From assembly GCA_036984305.1 (NCBI GenBank), contig BQWY01000001.1, positions 2,191,501-2,255,500 of the forward strand: a stretch of 64,000 nucleotides of DNA, given 5' to 3'. The stretch is from Nitrospira sp. (lineage in GTDB: Bacteria > Nitrospirota > Nitrospiria > Nitrospirales > Nitrospiraceae). Positions 8,934 to 17,905 of the stretch are shown here, piece after piece; positions within the stretch are counted from its first letter, which is position 1; each line of letters opens with the position of its first letter. The notes below the pieces were generated by a model. The model made no database searches. It was not told where the DNA came from and saw only the letters and a list, made by a program, of their open reading frames with translations. The position numbers and the translations under genes are program-made.

Positions 8934-9179
8934 TCAGGCACGTGTCGCACCGGCCTCAGTATCGAGCGCGCGAATGGAATCGGGCAGTGTGGTCAGCCAC
9001 TGATCAAAGGGCACATCGGAATCGACCACAATTTCCAGCTTTCCGTTTGGGAGCCGCCGAACCATCCCAGGGCGTGCCGGCGATAATGGAATCTCGACCC
9101 ATTCCCGATCGAGGCCCATTGCGTCGGTCACGCTCAGAATAGCGCTGATTTGTTGGAAGGAGAGGACCGTCTCGCTCAT
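8934..9179 (-). CDS. Conserved small protein of unknown function upstream of the nucleotidyltransferase
   Basis: An 81-residue acidic, soluble protein that I do not recognise. It has a helix near the start (SFQQISAILSVTDAMG) and a beta-rich middle (GMVRRLPNGKLEIVVDSD). The stop lies one base before the nucleotidyltransferase start, so both are made from one transcript and are probably coupled. AGG lies eight bases before the ATG at 9179. Coding is supported by the tight packing and the ribosome-binding site; the function is open. Confidence 0.55.
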   Translation of the reverse strand: MSETVLSFQQISAILSVTDAMGLDREWVEIPLSPARPGMVRRLPNGKLEIVVDSDVPFDQWLTTLPDSIRALDTEAGATRA

Positions 9180-9387
9180 GCCGTTCGCCTGGTCGAAATC
9201 TCCCTAAGAAAAGACTGCATCGCATTCTAAGGACCGTACGGAATGTGTGTCAATTGAATGAGCCGCGTTGCTGCGTGGCCTGCGAGAAAGGAATCGGACG
9301 GGCCGCCATCCACTGGCAGTTCAAGTTGAAGGATCGCCGTTCGCGACTCGTTCGCCACACCTCGACGAGACGGAAGCTCGAGCCCAC

Positions 9388-10428
9388 TCAACGCAACGCG
9401 CTCAGCACCCGCTGGAAGACAACGGCGGCACGTTCGACATCCGACTCCGTGATATCCAAATGCGTGACGGCACGAAAGGTTGAGGGCCCCACCGCATTGA
9501 TGAGCACACCGCCGGCTTTCAGCGCCTCGACCACTTTGGCAGCAGAACGGGACGATTCCACGAGCTCGAAGATTACGATATTTGTTTCGACACGGCCCAA
9601 GTCCACTCGGACGGTCGGAATCCCCCGCAGGGCGCGCGCGAGTAACTTGGCATGGTCGTGATCGTCCTTCAGGCGTCCGATATTGTGCTCCAGCGCGTAC
9701 AGGCCCGCCGCTGCCAAAATCCCGGCTTGGCGCATGGCCCCGCCGTACATCCGTCGGAAGCGCCACAGTTGTCTCGCCACATCCTCGTCGTTCGTGGCCA
9801 CGATTGATCCCACCGGCGCGCCAAGTCCCTTCGACAGACAGAAGGAGACCGTTTCGAAATGCTGGGTGTACGCTGTCGCCGGCACGCCCATCGCGACCAC
9901 GGCATTGAACAGTCGAGCCCCGTCGAGGTGCATGGGGATGGCTTGCGCCTCTGCAAGCGCACGAATACGCTCGATGGCGGTCAGCGAATAGACCGAGCCT
10001 CCTCCGCTGTTGTGCGTGTTTTCCAAACAGATAAGGCCGGTCGGCAGGGTGTAGGGATCGCGGGGCCGAATCGCCGCTTCCACTTGTTCCGGACTGAGCA
10101 GACCCCGTTCGGTGGGCACCATGTGTAATTGCACGCCCGACAAGGCCGCCGCCGCGCCCTGCTCGTAGCGGACGATGTGGGCGCGACTATCGACGATGAC
10201 CTCGTCCCCTGGGTTCGTCTGCACGCGAATCGCCAACTGATTCGCCATCGTGCCGGACGGGACGAAGAGCGCATGCGCCTTCCCGACAAGAGCCGCGGCT
10301 TTCTCCTGCAACGCGTTGACCGTCGGATCCTCCCCGTACACATCGTCGCCGACCGGCGCGCGTGCCATGGCTTCTCGCATCGCAGGCGAGGGCATTGTCA
10401 CGGTGTCACTGCGTAGATCAACGATCAT
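9388..10428 (-). CDS. ltaE: Low-specificity threonine aldolase
   Basis: A PLP-dependent fold-type I enzyme that cleaves threonine or allo-threonine to glycine and acetaldehyde. The 346 residues begin with the family signature [11 protein letters not shown] and [17 protein letters not shown] (Asp169) binds the pyridine nitrogen, and CLSKGLGAP holds the Schiff-base lysine Lys200. A longer in-frame extension to 10752 exists, but the start ATG at 10428 matches family length. It overlaps the stop of the upstream 411-residue gene as ATGA, so translation is coupled. Confidence 0.93.
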   Translation of the reverse strand: MIVDLRSDTVTMPSPAMREAMARAPVGDDVYGEDPTVNALQEKAAALVGKAHALFVPSGTMANQLAIRVQTNPGDEVIVDSRAHIVRYEQGAAAALSGVQLHMVPTERGLLSPEQVEAAIRPRDPYTLPTGLICLENTHNSGGGSVYSLTAIERIRALAEAQAIPMHLDGARLFNAVVAMGVPATAYTQHFETVSFCLSKGLGAPVGSIVATNDEDVARQLWRFRRMYGGAMRQAGILAAAGLYALEHNIGRLKDDHDHAKLLARALRGIPTVRVDLGRVETNIVIFELVESSRSAAKVVEALKAGGVLINAVGPSTFRAVTHLDITESDVERAAVVFQRVLSALR

Positions 10429-11660
10429 GTGGGTTGATCCAACGTACGGCGATCCTCGAGACGGACATTCTGCCGGCTCAGCACGGGATACAGGGTAAAG
10501 ATCGGCGTATTGAAGGGCAGGACCGCACTCTGGACACCCGGCAGCAACTGTAAATGCAGATTGACGAAATTGTAACTCAAGCCTTCCTGCCATGGCTGGC
10601 GGAACGACTCGGCATAGGCGGTGGTCTTGTCGGAGGCGTAGGTACGCGTCATGAGTCCCGATCCGCCCGTGAGCCCGTATTCGTGCAGATCGGGTGCGCC
10701 CTGAATCAAGAGCGACACGACGGCCGCATCGAACCACACTTTGAAGTTGCAACTGACTTGCACGAACGGTCCAAGGCTCCCGGTGTGCTCCAACACCGCT
10801 TGCGGATAGAGAAACTCTGGCGGCAGCTCAGTAGCCGCCTCCGGCGTCGCCATCGGGAACTCCGGTTCTTTCACGGGGGACGCGGACACAAACACGAGAT
10901 GCGGGTCATCGAGCGGAATCTCCAAAACCTGCCCGTCTTGGTACCCACAGAGCCGCCCCATTTCATATCGGAGCGGGTAGGAATACCCCATCTTGGCAAA
11001 AAAAATCCGAACGCCGGCCTCCAACGGCTCGTCCGGAGTTCGGCTGATCTTCAAATCAAACGGCAGCAGCATATGGAACGCATTGGTCCGCGCACTCATG
11101 AATGGAGCGCAGGCTCCTGGAAACTCCTTGTGGATGGCCGTATTGTCCGGCTCGAATCTTTTCGGTGTGCCGCCAAAGTGGACGGCGGTTTTGGCCTCTT
11201 GCGGCATGCGGTACTTGCTTTGATAGTACGCGGCGGCCCGTTTCTGGGCGATGTCCAGAAAGTAAGCGGGGACGTCGGTTTCGACGATCAGGCGCTGCTG
11301 TTGCAGATCATGGGGACGCGGGACCCGCATGGCCTGGGCATAAATGTCCAACTCGGCTTTTGTCTTCTGAATGTCTTGCATGAGATGCCGGGCCAAACCC
11401 GGCTCCCAAAAACGGGTTTTGGCCAGGAGGTCCTGCGCCTTTTCGAGACATTCCAGCTTGTGCGTATACCGTTTGGGTTCCGTCGCAAACGTGTCGGCCA
11501 CCGCCATGTAGAGGTTGAACCGCTCCTCGGGCGTCAGTCCGAGCTGGCCGAGATCCTGATCCCGAAGAAATGCCAAGGCCAGGGGGCCAAACGCCTCTTC
11601 CCGTCGAATACAGAGGGTCATCAAATGGTTGTACTGAGCACGCACATCGTCCGGCGTCAT
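10425..11660 (-). CDS. Conserved hypothetical protein (411 aa) coupled to threonine aldolase
   Basis: I do not recognise this soluble protein. It has a helical N-terminal half (about 1-130, with a tetratricopeptide-like feel: [24 protein letters not shown]) and a beta-rich C-terminal half with many aromatic and Pro residues (for example [11 protein letters not shown] and CNFKVWFD). No signal peptide or membrane segment is seen. GAGGGGG lies a few bases before the ATG at 11660. The stop overlaps the ltaE start (ATGA), which argues that both products are made together, but no metabolic link can be read from the sequence. Confidence 0.65.
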   Translation of the reverse strand: MTPDDVRAQYNHLMTLCIRREEAFGPLALAFLRDQDLGQLGLTPEERFNLYMAVADTFATEPKRYTHKLECLEKAQDLLAKTRFWEPGLARHLMQDIQKTKAELDIYAQAMRVPRPHDLQQQRLIVETDVPAYFLDIAQKRAAAYYQSKYRMPQEAKTAVHFGGTPKRFEPDNTAIHKEFPGACAPFMSARTNAFHMLLPFDLKISRTPDEPLEAGVRIFFAKMGYSYPLRYEMGRLCGYQDGQVLEIPLDDPHLVFVSASPVKEPEFPMATPEAATELPPEFLYPQAVLEHTGSLGPFVQVSCNFKVWFDAAVVSLLIQGAPDLHEYGLTGGSGLMTRTYASDKTTAYAESFRQPWQEGLSYNFVNLHLQLLPGVQSAVLPFNTPIFTLYPVLSRQNVRLEDRRTLDQPT

Positions 11661-11885
11661 ATTCCCCCTCGTGTCTGAAGCATGAGCATTCTATGCGAGC
11701 GTTCGTTGGTTGGACAAGTCCGCGTTGACCAAGGCTCATACGATGGTCGCCCATTCGCCGCCTGGTACCGTCGTCGGCGGCCATGCTATAGTTCGCCGAT
11801 CGCGCCGATGACGCACGCTGGCCATCGCGGCGACCTTGAATCAACGGAAATAGGTTTCCATCACCTGACCTCGAGGAGCCGAACA

Positions 11886-13253
11886 ATGGTTGAAGTTCCT
11901 ATTAAGATGTACATGGCCAACCTATTGAAACAATTACGATCGGTTGTCCGTCCACTTGCGGCACTCTCCGGGCCGACAAAAGATCGAGCGTTAACTGCCC
12001 TTGCTGACGCGCTCGAAGACCAATCAGAAGAATTCCTGGCCGCGAATCGGGAAGATGTGTTGGCCGTCGGGAAATCATTGGAAGGAGAGAAAGACAAGGA
12101 TCGGGTCAAGTCCGCAGTCGCCCGCGTGCGCATCGAACCAGAGAACGTGGCAGAGCTTGCCGCACAGCTTCGAAGCATCGTCCACCTCCCCAACCCGGTG
12201 GGAGAACTCGTCGATCAACAGGAACGGCCGAACGGTCTCTTGGTCACCCACATGCGCGTTCCTCACGGCTTGATCGGTGTACTGTCGGAACTCAATCCGG
12301 TCCGGAGTCTCCCAATTCTGGCCATGTGCTTCAAAGCCGGCAACGTGACGATCTTTCGCGGCGTACCCGAATGGACGAACACACATCGGTTTATCGCGAC
12401 GCTCATTCGTTCGGCCTTGGAGAGCGTCGATGCGCCCGCGGGAGCCATCACTCTGGTCGAACGACCGGAAAAGGATGCGGCATTGGAAATCATGCGCGCG
12501 TCCCGACACCTGGTCGATGCCCTCATCGTCCGGGGTGGTCCGGGCCTCAGAAAGACCGCCATCGAAACATCGAGACTGCCGATCCTGTGCCACGACGGTG
12601 GCATCTGTCATGGCTACATTGATGCGGAGGCGGATCTGGCCATGGCTCAAAATCTCATTGTGAACGCCAAGGCACAAAAGCCGGACGAACCGACCTCCGT
12701 CGACACCGTGCTGGTTCACAACAGCATCGCTCGCCAGTTCTTGCCGGCGATAGTCCGACGCATGCTCGATGAATTCCAGGTGGACGTCTATGGGTGTCCG
12801 AAGACCGTGGCAATGATCGCCCCGCAACCCCTGCCTGGATACCGAAATTTGATGCCCGCCCAAGACGAGCATTGGAGCGCGCAATTTTTCGGGCCGACAC
12901 TGGCTGTCAGGATGGTCGACAGCATGGAGGAGGCTTTGTCGCATATCGGACAGTTCGGGCAGGGGCACACGGCCTTCATGTGTACGCGCGACTATGGCCG
13001 TGCCTTGCGTTTCACCCGCGAAGTGGACGCGAGCGCGGTCCTGATCAATGCGTCCCCGCGTTTGCATGCCGGCGATGCCTTCGGACTCGGTAGCGACGTC
13101 GGATTGAGCAGCGCGAGAGTCGCCGTCCGAGGTCCCATCGGACTCGAGGCCTTGACGTCGCTGAAATACGTCGCTTATGGAACCGGACAATTGCGCCACC
13201 CGCATCCGACGCCGGTCACCTACGAAGACGCCATCATGTTGAAAATGTTTTGA
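11886..13253 (+). CDS. ProA-family (glutamate-5-semialdehyde dehydrogenase-like) protein lacking the catalytic cysteine
   Basis: The 455-residue protein has the gamma-glutamyl-phosphate reductase fold along its whole length: [36 protein letters not shown], the C-terminal NASPRLHAGDAFGLGSDVG and RGPIGLEALTSLKY. In true ProA the nucleophile sits in NAKxQRPxxCNAAETLLV; here the aligned stretch reads NAKAQKPDEPTSVDTVLV, so the cysteine position is Pro269 (codon 12690-12692). Normal NADPH-dependent reduction through a thioester is therefore unlikely, and I do not assign proA. The ATG at 11886 has GGAG nearby. A methyltransferase follows after seven bases. It may be a paralogue with another reaction or a regulatory or inactive form. 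Confidence 0.85.
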   Translation: MVEVPIKMYMANLLKQLRSVVRPLAALSGPTKDRALTALADALEDQSEEFLAANREDVLAVGKSLEGEKDKDRVKSAVARVRIEPENVAELAAQLRSIVHLPNPVGELVDQQERPNGLLVTHMRVPHGLIGVLSELNPVRSLPILAMCFKAGNVTIFRGVPEWTNTHRFIATLIRSALESVDAPAGAITLVERPEKDAALEIMRASRHLVDALIVRGGPGLRKTAIETSRLPILCHDGGICHGYIDAEADLAMAQNLIVNAKAQKPDEPTSVDTVLVHNSIARQFLPAIVRRMLDEFQVDVYGCPKTVAMIAPQPLPGYRNLMPAQDEHWSAQFFGPTLAVRMVDSMEEALSHIGQFGQGHTAFMCTRDYGRALRFTREVDASAVLINASPRLHAGDAFGLGSDVGLSSARVAVRGPIGLEALTSLKYVAYGTGQLRHPHPTPVTYEDAIMLKMF

Positions 13254-13260
13254 CGCGGCA

Positions 13261-14727
13261 ATGCCCGCCTCCGATTTGCAGGAGGCCTTGGCGGATCATC
13301 TCTTCCACTGGGGCCTACGCCCATTCCTGAGCGATCGCGAGTACGAGCGCTTCCAGCGCGATCACCTGCGCCCCGCCGACCTACACCAGCTCCGGCTTCT
13401 TTCCGAAGCGAGGCAAGGAGGCACGGCGCCGGGAGAAGCCGATCTGGCCTTTTACGAATACGCTGCCCAGCCTCATATCTATCCGACGCTCTATAGCCAA
13501 CGCTTCGACTACTATCTCACGGTAGGGACCGCGGTGGCGGAACGTCTCGGCCAGGCCCGACGGATCCTCGATGTCGGATGCGGGCTTGGGATCCTGACCA
13601 CATTTTACGCTCGACAGGCTCCCGAGGCGAGGGTGGTCGGCATCGACCGCTCCGCCCGTTCCATTGAAGTCGCTCGCGGTCAAGCGGCCAAGTTGGGTCT
13701 GAAACAGTGTACGTTCACCTGCCACGACCTGGATCACGACCCGATTGGGGAGCCGTATGATCTCATCATCGCCAGTCAGGCCTTGGTGCAATCTGAACGC
13801 GACCCAGGCCTTCCAAGCGAGTCCTGGCAGACGTATGCGCGCAGTCGCCACAACGACTACCAGCGTGACTTTGAACAGCGAACCGGTATCGGCCACCGTC
13901 TAGACCACTTACGCAATGCGCTGTCCCAGGAAGGGAGGGCACTCTTCTGCGAGAAAGCTCACCACCTCGGCCGGCGGGTCGGCTTTCAGCGGGCGCTCGC
14001 CGCACGAGGGTGGCACCCGGTAGCTCCGCCGGCGCCGATCCGCTACCTTTCGATAGAGGAGGTGACCGACGACGGCCCGTTATACGAATTGAGCCCCCAC
14101 GCAGAGCATCCCCCCGCGCTGGACTGGGATGAATCGCCCGAGCGAATGCCGGACGATGCAATCTTCGCGCACTCCGGGCCAACGGCGGAATTCGTGTGGG
14201 ACCGCTTGCCACTCCGCGAGCCCATTCGGAGAACCTCGTTTAAGCCGCCTGGCCTGGCCTCCGGCACAATCGAGTGGGGCGATGCAGGGCCCTTGGCCTA
14301 CGTCTACGTCACCCGGCATAACGGATTCCGCGGTCTACAGGTAGGCCCACGATCACCGTCCGGTCTGATCCAATCGACTCTTGCGCAGGCGCTGCTCGAC
14401 GCTGGAGCGGACGGTACACGGGTCGTCGAACTACTGGCCCAGAGCTTTCGGGACAACGACTCCTCATTGCCTCCGGCCGATGCTCTCCTGTACGAAAATC
14501 ACTGTGCCGCGGCACAGGACATGTACTTCTCTCTCATGGGCCGAACCCCCCGTGAGGAACGAGACCAATCCCGGCCGGACGGAAGACAGCTCCACATCGA
14601 ACTGGGCCGAACCACGGAATTCGCGTACCTCTATTGCGCCAACACCTACGACCAGCGGCAAATCGTTCTCGTGGAGCCCGCGCGTCGCCACCTCGTCGAA
14701 CAGTATTACCAGGAACTCATCGGCTGA
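13261..14727 (+). CDS. SAM-dependent methyltransferase with a long C-terminal domain
   Basis: Residues about 95-200 form a class I SAM-binding fold: RILDVGCGLGILTTFYA (motif I), VVGIDRSARSIEVA (motif II) and the YDLIIASQAL strand. Residues about 250-488 form a second, beta-rich domain without a family I recognise (SGPTAEFVWDRLP and FAYLYCANTYDQR are typical segments). It starts seven bases after the ProA-like gene and is cotranscribed with it. The substrate is unknown. Size (488 aa) is well above a simple methyltransferase. Confidence 0.75.
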   Translation: MPASDLQEALADHLFHWGLRPFLSDREYERFQRDHLRPADLHQLRLLSEARQGGTAPGEADLAFYEYAAQPHIYPTLYSQRFDYYLTVGTAVAERLGQARRILDVGCGLGILTTFYARQAPEARVVGIDRSARSIEVARGQAAKLGLKQCTFTCHDLDHDPIGEPYDLIIASQALVQSERDPGLPSESWQTYARSRHNDYQRDFEQRTGIGHRLDHLRNALSQEGRALFCEKAHHLGRRVGFQRALAARGWHPVAPPAPIRYLSIEEVTDDGPLYELSPHAEHPPALDWDESPERMPDDAIFAHSGPTAEFVWDRLPLREPIRRTSFKPPGLASGTIEWGDAGPLAYVYVTRHNGFRGLQVGPRSPSGLIQSTLAQALLDAGADGTRVVELLAQSFRDNDSSLPPADALLYENHCAAAQDMYFSLMGRTPREERDQSRPDGRQLHIELGRTTEFAYLYCANTYDQRQIVLVEPARRHLVEQYYQELIG

Positions 14728-14928
14728 GACCGATCAACATTCTGTGATCATCTGCCACGTGGCCGACCGACCCAGTCATGGCAGGTGGCTCAGAGCATGT
14801 CCTAAGGTAACGATTGAATGGGGTAACGCGACCCGTTAATGAAGTATCAACGAACTCCAAGTCGAATGTGGTAGCCCGCTTCGTTGAGACCGAACGTTAA
14901 AACGAGCCGAGCGCGCTAGATCGGTACG

Positions 14929-15363
14929 TCAAAGGAAACGATTCATTTCGTCCGGCGCAGAAACACGGCAGGTCTCGGCTTTCCCCATCCACGCATAGCG
15001 AGAGCGGGCGATCACACGGTACAGCGCATCGCGAATGGGACGTGGGATCACCACGAATACATATAAGATGGGCCATAACCCCGGCAGTTGCCGCACCACC
15101 CTCAGGGCTGCCGTGGAACCACCGTAGACATGCCGGCGTTCGACAAAAAGAAAGGTGTCAAAATCCTTGGTGGGGAGACGCAGATGTCGGAGCAATCGCT
15201 GCGCCGCATCGGATTGGAGAGGGGCGAACTTGAATTTTGCTTCATGGTCGCGGGTCAGCACGAACGTCACCCATGCGTTGCACCAATTACAGATGCCGTC
15301 AAATACGATGACACGTTCGTGCTTCGACCACTCTTGGACTCCTGACTCAAGTTCCCAATGCAT
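14929..15363 (-). CDS. DCC-family thiol-disulfide oxidoreductase-like protein (DUF393)
   Basis: DUF393 proteins have a thioredoxin-like fold and the signature DGxCxxC near the N-terminus; here it is VIVFDGICNWCNAW. Downstream family blocks are FAPLQSDAAQRLL, the Tyr-Gly-Gly-Ser block VYGGSTAALRVVRQL, and IPRPIRDALYRVIARSRY. The Cys-x-x-Cys pair supports a redox role, but no reaction is established for the family. The ATG at 15363 gives 144 residues, the usual size; the frame stays open to 15486. It is a stand-alone gene. Confidence 0.85.
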   Translation of the reverse strand: MHWELESGVQEWSKHERVIVFDGICNWCNAWVTFVLTRDHEAKFKFAPLQSDAAQRLLRHLRLPTKDFDTFLFVERRHVYGGSTAALRVVRQLPGLWPILYVFVVIPRPIRDALYRVIARSRYAWMGKAETCRVSAPDEMNRFL

Positions 15364-15709
15364 CGGGTCCACCGAGGCCGGTACGACTTGTTCTGCAGTT
15401 CGCTGCCTGACCACACGACAGGGCCCGTTCCTGCCTCGTTTACTATACCTTGACCCGAGCCGGGCATCCAACCACGTTTGTCGCAATAGGGGGCAGGTCC
15501 AGTTGGGCCATGACCTATCTTAGATTCGTTGTTGCTGATCGAGCTCGATAGACGGCGCGTCGCCAATGACATTCAACATCGCGTCCGGAGCAACCTTGCT
15601 GCAAGAGTTCCTCCCCCTGGCCGTCCGTGCCCTCACCCATACCCATCGTTCTGTCTGCTAGACTTGGGAAGTGGCGCACTGACGAACACGTTCGCAAAGA
15701 TCGGCTGAC

Positions 15710-16342
15710 ATGATCGATTGGGCAACAACAGCTTCGATCGGAATGGGCCTTTTAGGGGTCCTCTTTCTGGGGTTGGGTCTTGGGGCGGGGCGGCGACGCA
15801 AATTCGTTCGCCTCACTGTGCACACGGCGCTCGCCACAGCGTGTCTCGCAATAGGGCTCGCCTGCCTGACACTCCATGTCTCGCTGGAAGGGTATCGTGC
15901 GCTGACCCGTGAGGATCTCGCGGCCACAATTCAAGTCGAGCCTTCGGGGCCGCTCCAGTTTGATGTCACGGTGCTGATGAGAGACGGCCGAACCATCACC
16001 TCTCGGCTGACCGGCGATGAGGTCTATGTCGATGCGCATATCCTAAAATGGAAACCGTGGGCCAACGTCTTGGGACTTCACACGGCCTACGAACTCGATC
16101 GCATCGCGGGACGGTATCACCTGATCGAGGATGAGCGCACGAAGCCGCGCACGGTGTATGCTCTCTCAACACCCAGGTGGGTGGATCTCTTCACGCTTCG
16201 ACGGAAATATGCCTGGCTGGAGCCGCTCGTCGATGCCGAATACGGATCGGCGGCGTTTTTCCCCGCGGCGGAGCGGATGGAGATCGAACTTCGGGTTTCA
16301 ACCACCGGACTGCTGTTTCGCCCTACTTCTCACGCCCTCTGA
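15710..16342 (+). CDS. Membrane-anchored hypothetical protein (210 aa)
   Basis: Two hydrophobic segments (about residues 6-25 and 36-58) are joined by a basic loop AGRRRKFVR, followed by a soluble domain of about 150 residues with alternating beta strands (FDVTVLMRDGRTITSRLTGDE, VYVDAHILKWKPW). The repeated Tyr-Glu-Leu and Trp-rich blocks recall a conserved bacterial family sometimes labelled cation/multidrug efflux-like without experimental basis. The topology suggests a periplasmic or cytosolic sensor-like domain held at the inner membrane. I do not assign a function. It is flanked by non-coding DNA. Confidence 0.6.
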   Translation: MIDWATTASIGMGLLGVLFLGLGLGAGRRRKFVRLTVHTALATACLAIGLACLTLHVSLEGYRALTREDLAATIQVEPSGPLQFDVTVLMRDGRTITSRLTGDEVYVDAHILKWKPWANVLGLHTAYELDRIAGRYHLIEDERTKPRTVYALSTPRWVDLFTLRRKYAWLEPLVDAEYGSAAFFPAAERMEIELRVSTTGLLFRPTSHAL

Positions 16343-16722
16343 ACACCAATGACCTGTGCAGAACGTCCCCCTATCGCGTCCGCTGGATTCGAGTCCATTC
16401 CCTCATCACTCTCATCGGCCCCCACGAGTAACTTCGGCCAACTCCAGCAGTAGACATCTACGCGGGCTCTGATGGCGGTCCTTCTGAATGGCCTCGCGGA
16501 CATACGATGATATGGGAATGGGCTCCATGCGCGATGCAATCATGAACCTCGACACCATGAGGAAGCGATCGCCGGATGGCAGGAAATCGCCCGGTCACGT
16601 GTAGGAGCGTTGCCCGCTATTGGTCGAAACGTCAGGTGAGAAGCGGATCGGCAGTGCGGTTCGTGGCCACGTAGACGACTGCACCTCCACCACCGTGTAA
16701 CCGAATTTCAACACGAGAGGAC
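16343..16722. other. Gap of 380 bp, no convincing gene
   Basis: I see no full-length gene here. On the minus strand a short frame at 16412-16558 (48 codons from ATG 16558, beginning MVSRFMIASR) reads like protein, and its frame continues upstream for ten plausible codons to a TGA, but it has no ribosome-binding site. It may be a remnant. Confidence 0.35.
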
Positions 16723-17154
16723 TTAGAGCGGTCCGCCGGGGAGAGTTCCACCTTCGAGGGTACCACCGGGAAGGGTGCCTCCCGGGAGCGTTCCGCCTGG
16801 GACTGTGCCCCCGGGGAGCGTCCCGCCTTCGAGGGTTCCCCCTGGGAGGGTTCCACCCTCAAGTGTTCCGCCCGGCAGCGTTCCGCCTGGAAGCGTCCCC
16901 CCAGGCAATGTTCCGCCTTCAAGGGTTCCACCGGGAGGCGTGTTGGTAAGACCCTGACGAGTCCGCGAATCCTCCATGTACTCCGGAAGTGGAGGATCGG
17001 GGCTGAGAGGAGGAGGAGGGGGAGACAGCCCATCGGCGGCTGCCGCACCGGTAGACCATAAGAACAAGACCATCACGGCGATCAGCCAACGATTTCCCCG
17101 CGTCGTCACCGCGCGGTTGCCGCTCTGTCGGCCCCGTATGTAGTTCTGAGGCAT
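16723..17154 (-). CDS. Secreted low-complexity protein with 14 PGGTL-type pentapeptide repeats
   Basis: The 143-residue product has a basic N-terminus and a hydrophobic signal segment (about 23-39, LIAVMVLFLWSTGAAAA), then a proline-rich linker (PPPPPLSPDPPLP). Residues 74-143 consist of 14 perfect-length copies of (P/E)GGT(L/V), with the last ending PGGPL. The coding repeat is a 15-base tandem array at 16726-16935. Gly/Pro-rich pentapeptide arrays form flexible or elastin-like chains; a cell-surface or matrix role is inference. No homologous family is recognised. Two other frames across the array are also open because the unit is a multiple of three, but only this frame gives a signal peptide. 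Confidence 0.65.
   Translation of the reverse strand: MPQNYIRGRQSGNRAVTTRGNRWLIAVMVLFLWSTGAAAADGLSPPPPPLSPDPPLPEYMEDSRTRQGLTNTPPGGTLEGGTLPGGTLPGGTLPGGTLEGGTLPGGTLEGGTLPGGTVPGGTLPGGTLPGGTLEGGTLPGGPL
16726..16935. repeat. 15-bp tandem repeat, 14 units, coding
   Basis: Fourteen consecutive 15-base units encode (P/E)GGT(L/V) on the minus strand. Units are imperfect at third positions (for example GGGAGCGTTCC, GGGAGGGTTCC), and the first codon alternates between CCN and GAR. The array fills the entire 3' half of the gene and stays in frame, so copy-number changes would alter protein length without frameshift. Confidence 0.9.
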
Positions 17155-17293
17155 GACCTACCTCGTTCCCATTTATAAAATATCCGGAACACCGTCAAAA
17201 ATAAAGGGCTGGCAATACGGGGGCGGGCAAGGCGACGAGAGCCTCCGTATCTGAATATCCCCACGTACGGTCATGGACGACGCGCGAAGGTAG

Positions 17294-17905
17294 TCAACCC
17301 GGCGATGCTTTGGAGGCAGCTTTGGAGGCAGCTTTGGCTCGCACGGCCGCGAGGCCTTTCCAGTCCTCAAGGTCGAGATCGGGATTCTCCCTCCGATACT
17401 GTGCGTACAGTGCGACACCGTCGGCATCCTCCAAGATGTCCACCCGAATCCCATTTTGGCGAAGTACCGTTTCATTTCCGGTCGCATTCGTGATGTCGCC
17501 CACCACAACCCGACTAAATTGCCGCATTACAATCAGGGTGGCACAGATGTCGCACGGACTCAGCGTCGTGAACATCGTTGCCTGACTGAAGTCCTGCCTT
17601 CCTGCGTCTCGCATGGCGGATGTCTCACCATGATTGTAGGGGTGATTCTCCTGAACGAGTGTGTTATGCCCCTTGCCAAGAATACGCCGGGTGGCGTTAT
17701 GAATGACGACGCCACCAATGGGACACCCTCCCTCGCTGTGGCCCTTTCGTGCCAATAGCACGGCGATCCGCATGAAATCTTTGTCGGTCAGTTTTTTAAA
17801 AAATGCGTCGTCGGTACATGATGGCAAACTCGTGGTCGGAAGATGCGCGATCACATTCAGGACCTCGTCCGTCACGGAGGTCATTTCGCCAATGAATGGT
17901 TTCAT
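17294..17905 (-). CDS. Yeast-type cytosine deaminase / nucleoside deaminase family enzyme
   Basis: A zinc-dependent deaminase of the cytidine-deaminase superfamily. The zinc site is HGE (His92, Glu94) with SPCDIC (Cys118, Cys121). The surrounding blocks EGGCPIGGVVI, LGKGHN, FTTLSPCDIC and VVVGD, and the tail LEDWKG, match fungal cytosine deaminase Fcy1 far better than bacterial CodA, which is an unrelated amidohydrolase. Cytosine to uracil conversion is therefore likely, with related bases possible. GGAGGA precedes the ATG at 17905. The last residues contain a small tandem repeat (KAASKAASK). It stands alone, without a permease. Confidence 0.8.
   Translation of the reverse strand: MKPFIGEMTSVTDEVLNVIAHLPTTSLPSCTDDAFFKKLTDKDFMRIAVLLARKGHSEGGCPIGGVVIHNATRRILGKGHNTLVQENHPYNHGETSAMRDAGRQDFSQATMFTTLSPCDICATLIVMRQFSRVVVGDITNATGNETVLRQNGIRVDILEDADGVALYAQYRRENPDLDLEDWKGLAAVRAKAASKAASKASPG
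17307..17337. repeat. 12-bp tandem repeat at the 3' end of the deaminase gene
   Basis: The unit GCTTTGGAGGCA occurs at 17307-17318 and 17319-17330, with seven further bases of a third copy. It is in frame and encodes AASK-type repeats in the deaminase tail; this is likely replication slippage in a tolerant C-terminus. Confidence 0.85.

Noticed and set aside
10554-11678. 374-codon plus frame opposite the 411-residue gene
   Set aside because: Composition is that of an antisense read, and the minus gene has a ribosome-binding site and stop-start overlap with ltaE.
12075-13205. 376-codon minus frame opposite the ProA-like gene
   Set aside because: The plus strand matches ProA along its whole length; the minus frame lacks motifs.
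16726-16935. CRISPR array
   Set aside because: Units are contiguous with no spacers and code for PGGTL repeats.
16632-17048. Alternative minus frame with other pentapeptide repeats
   Set aside because: A 15-base unit makes all frames repetitive; only the chosen frame has a signal peptide and upstream start.
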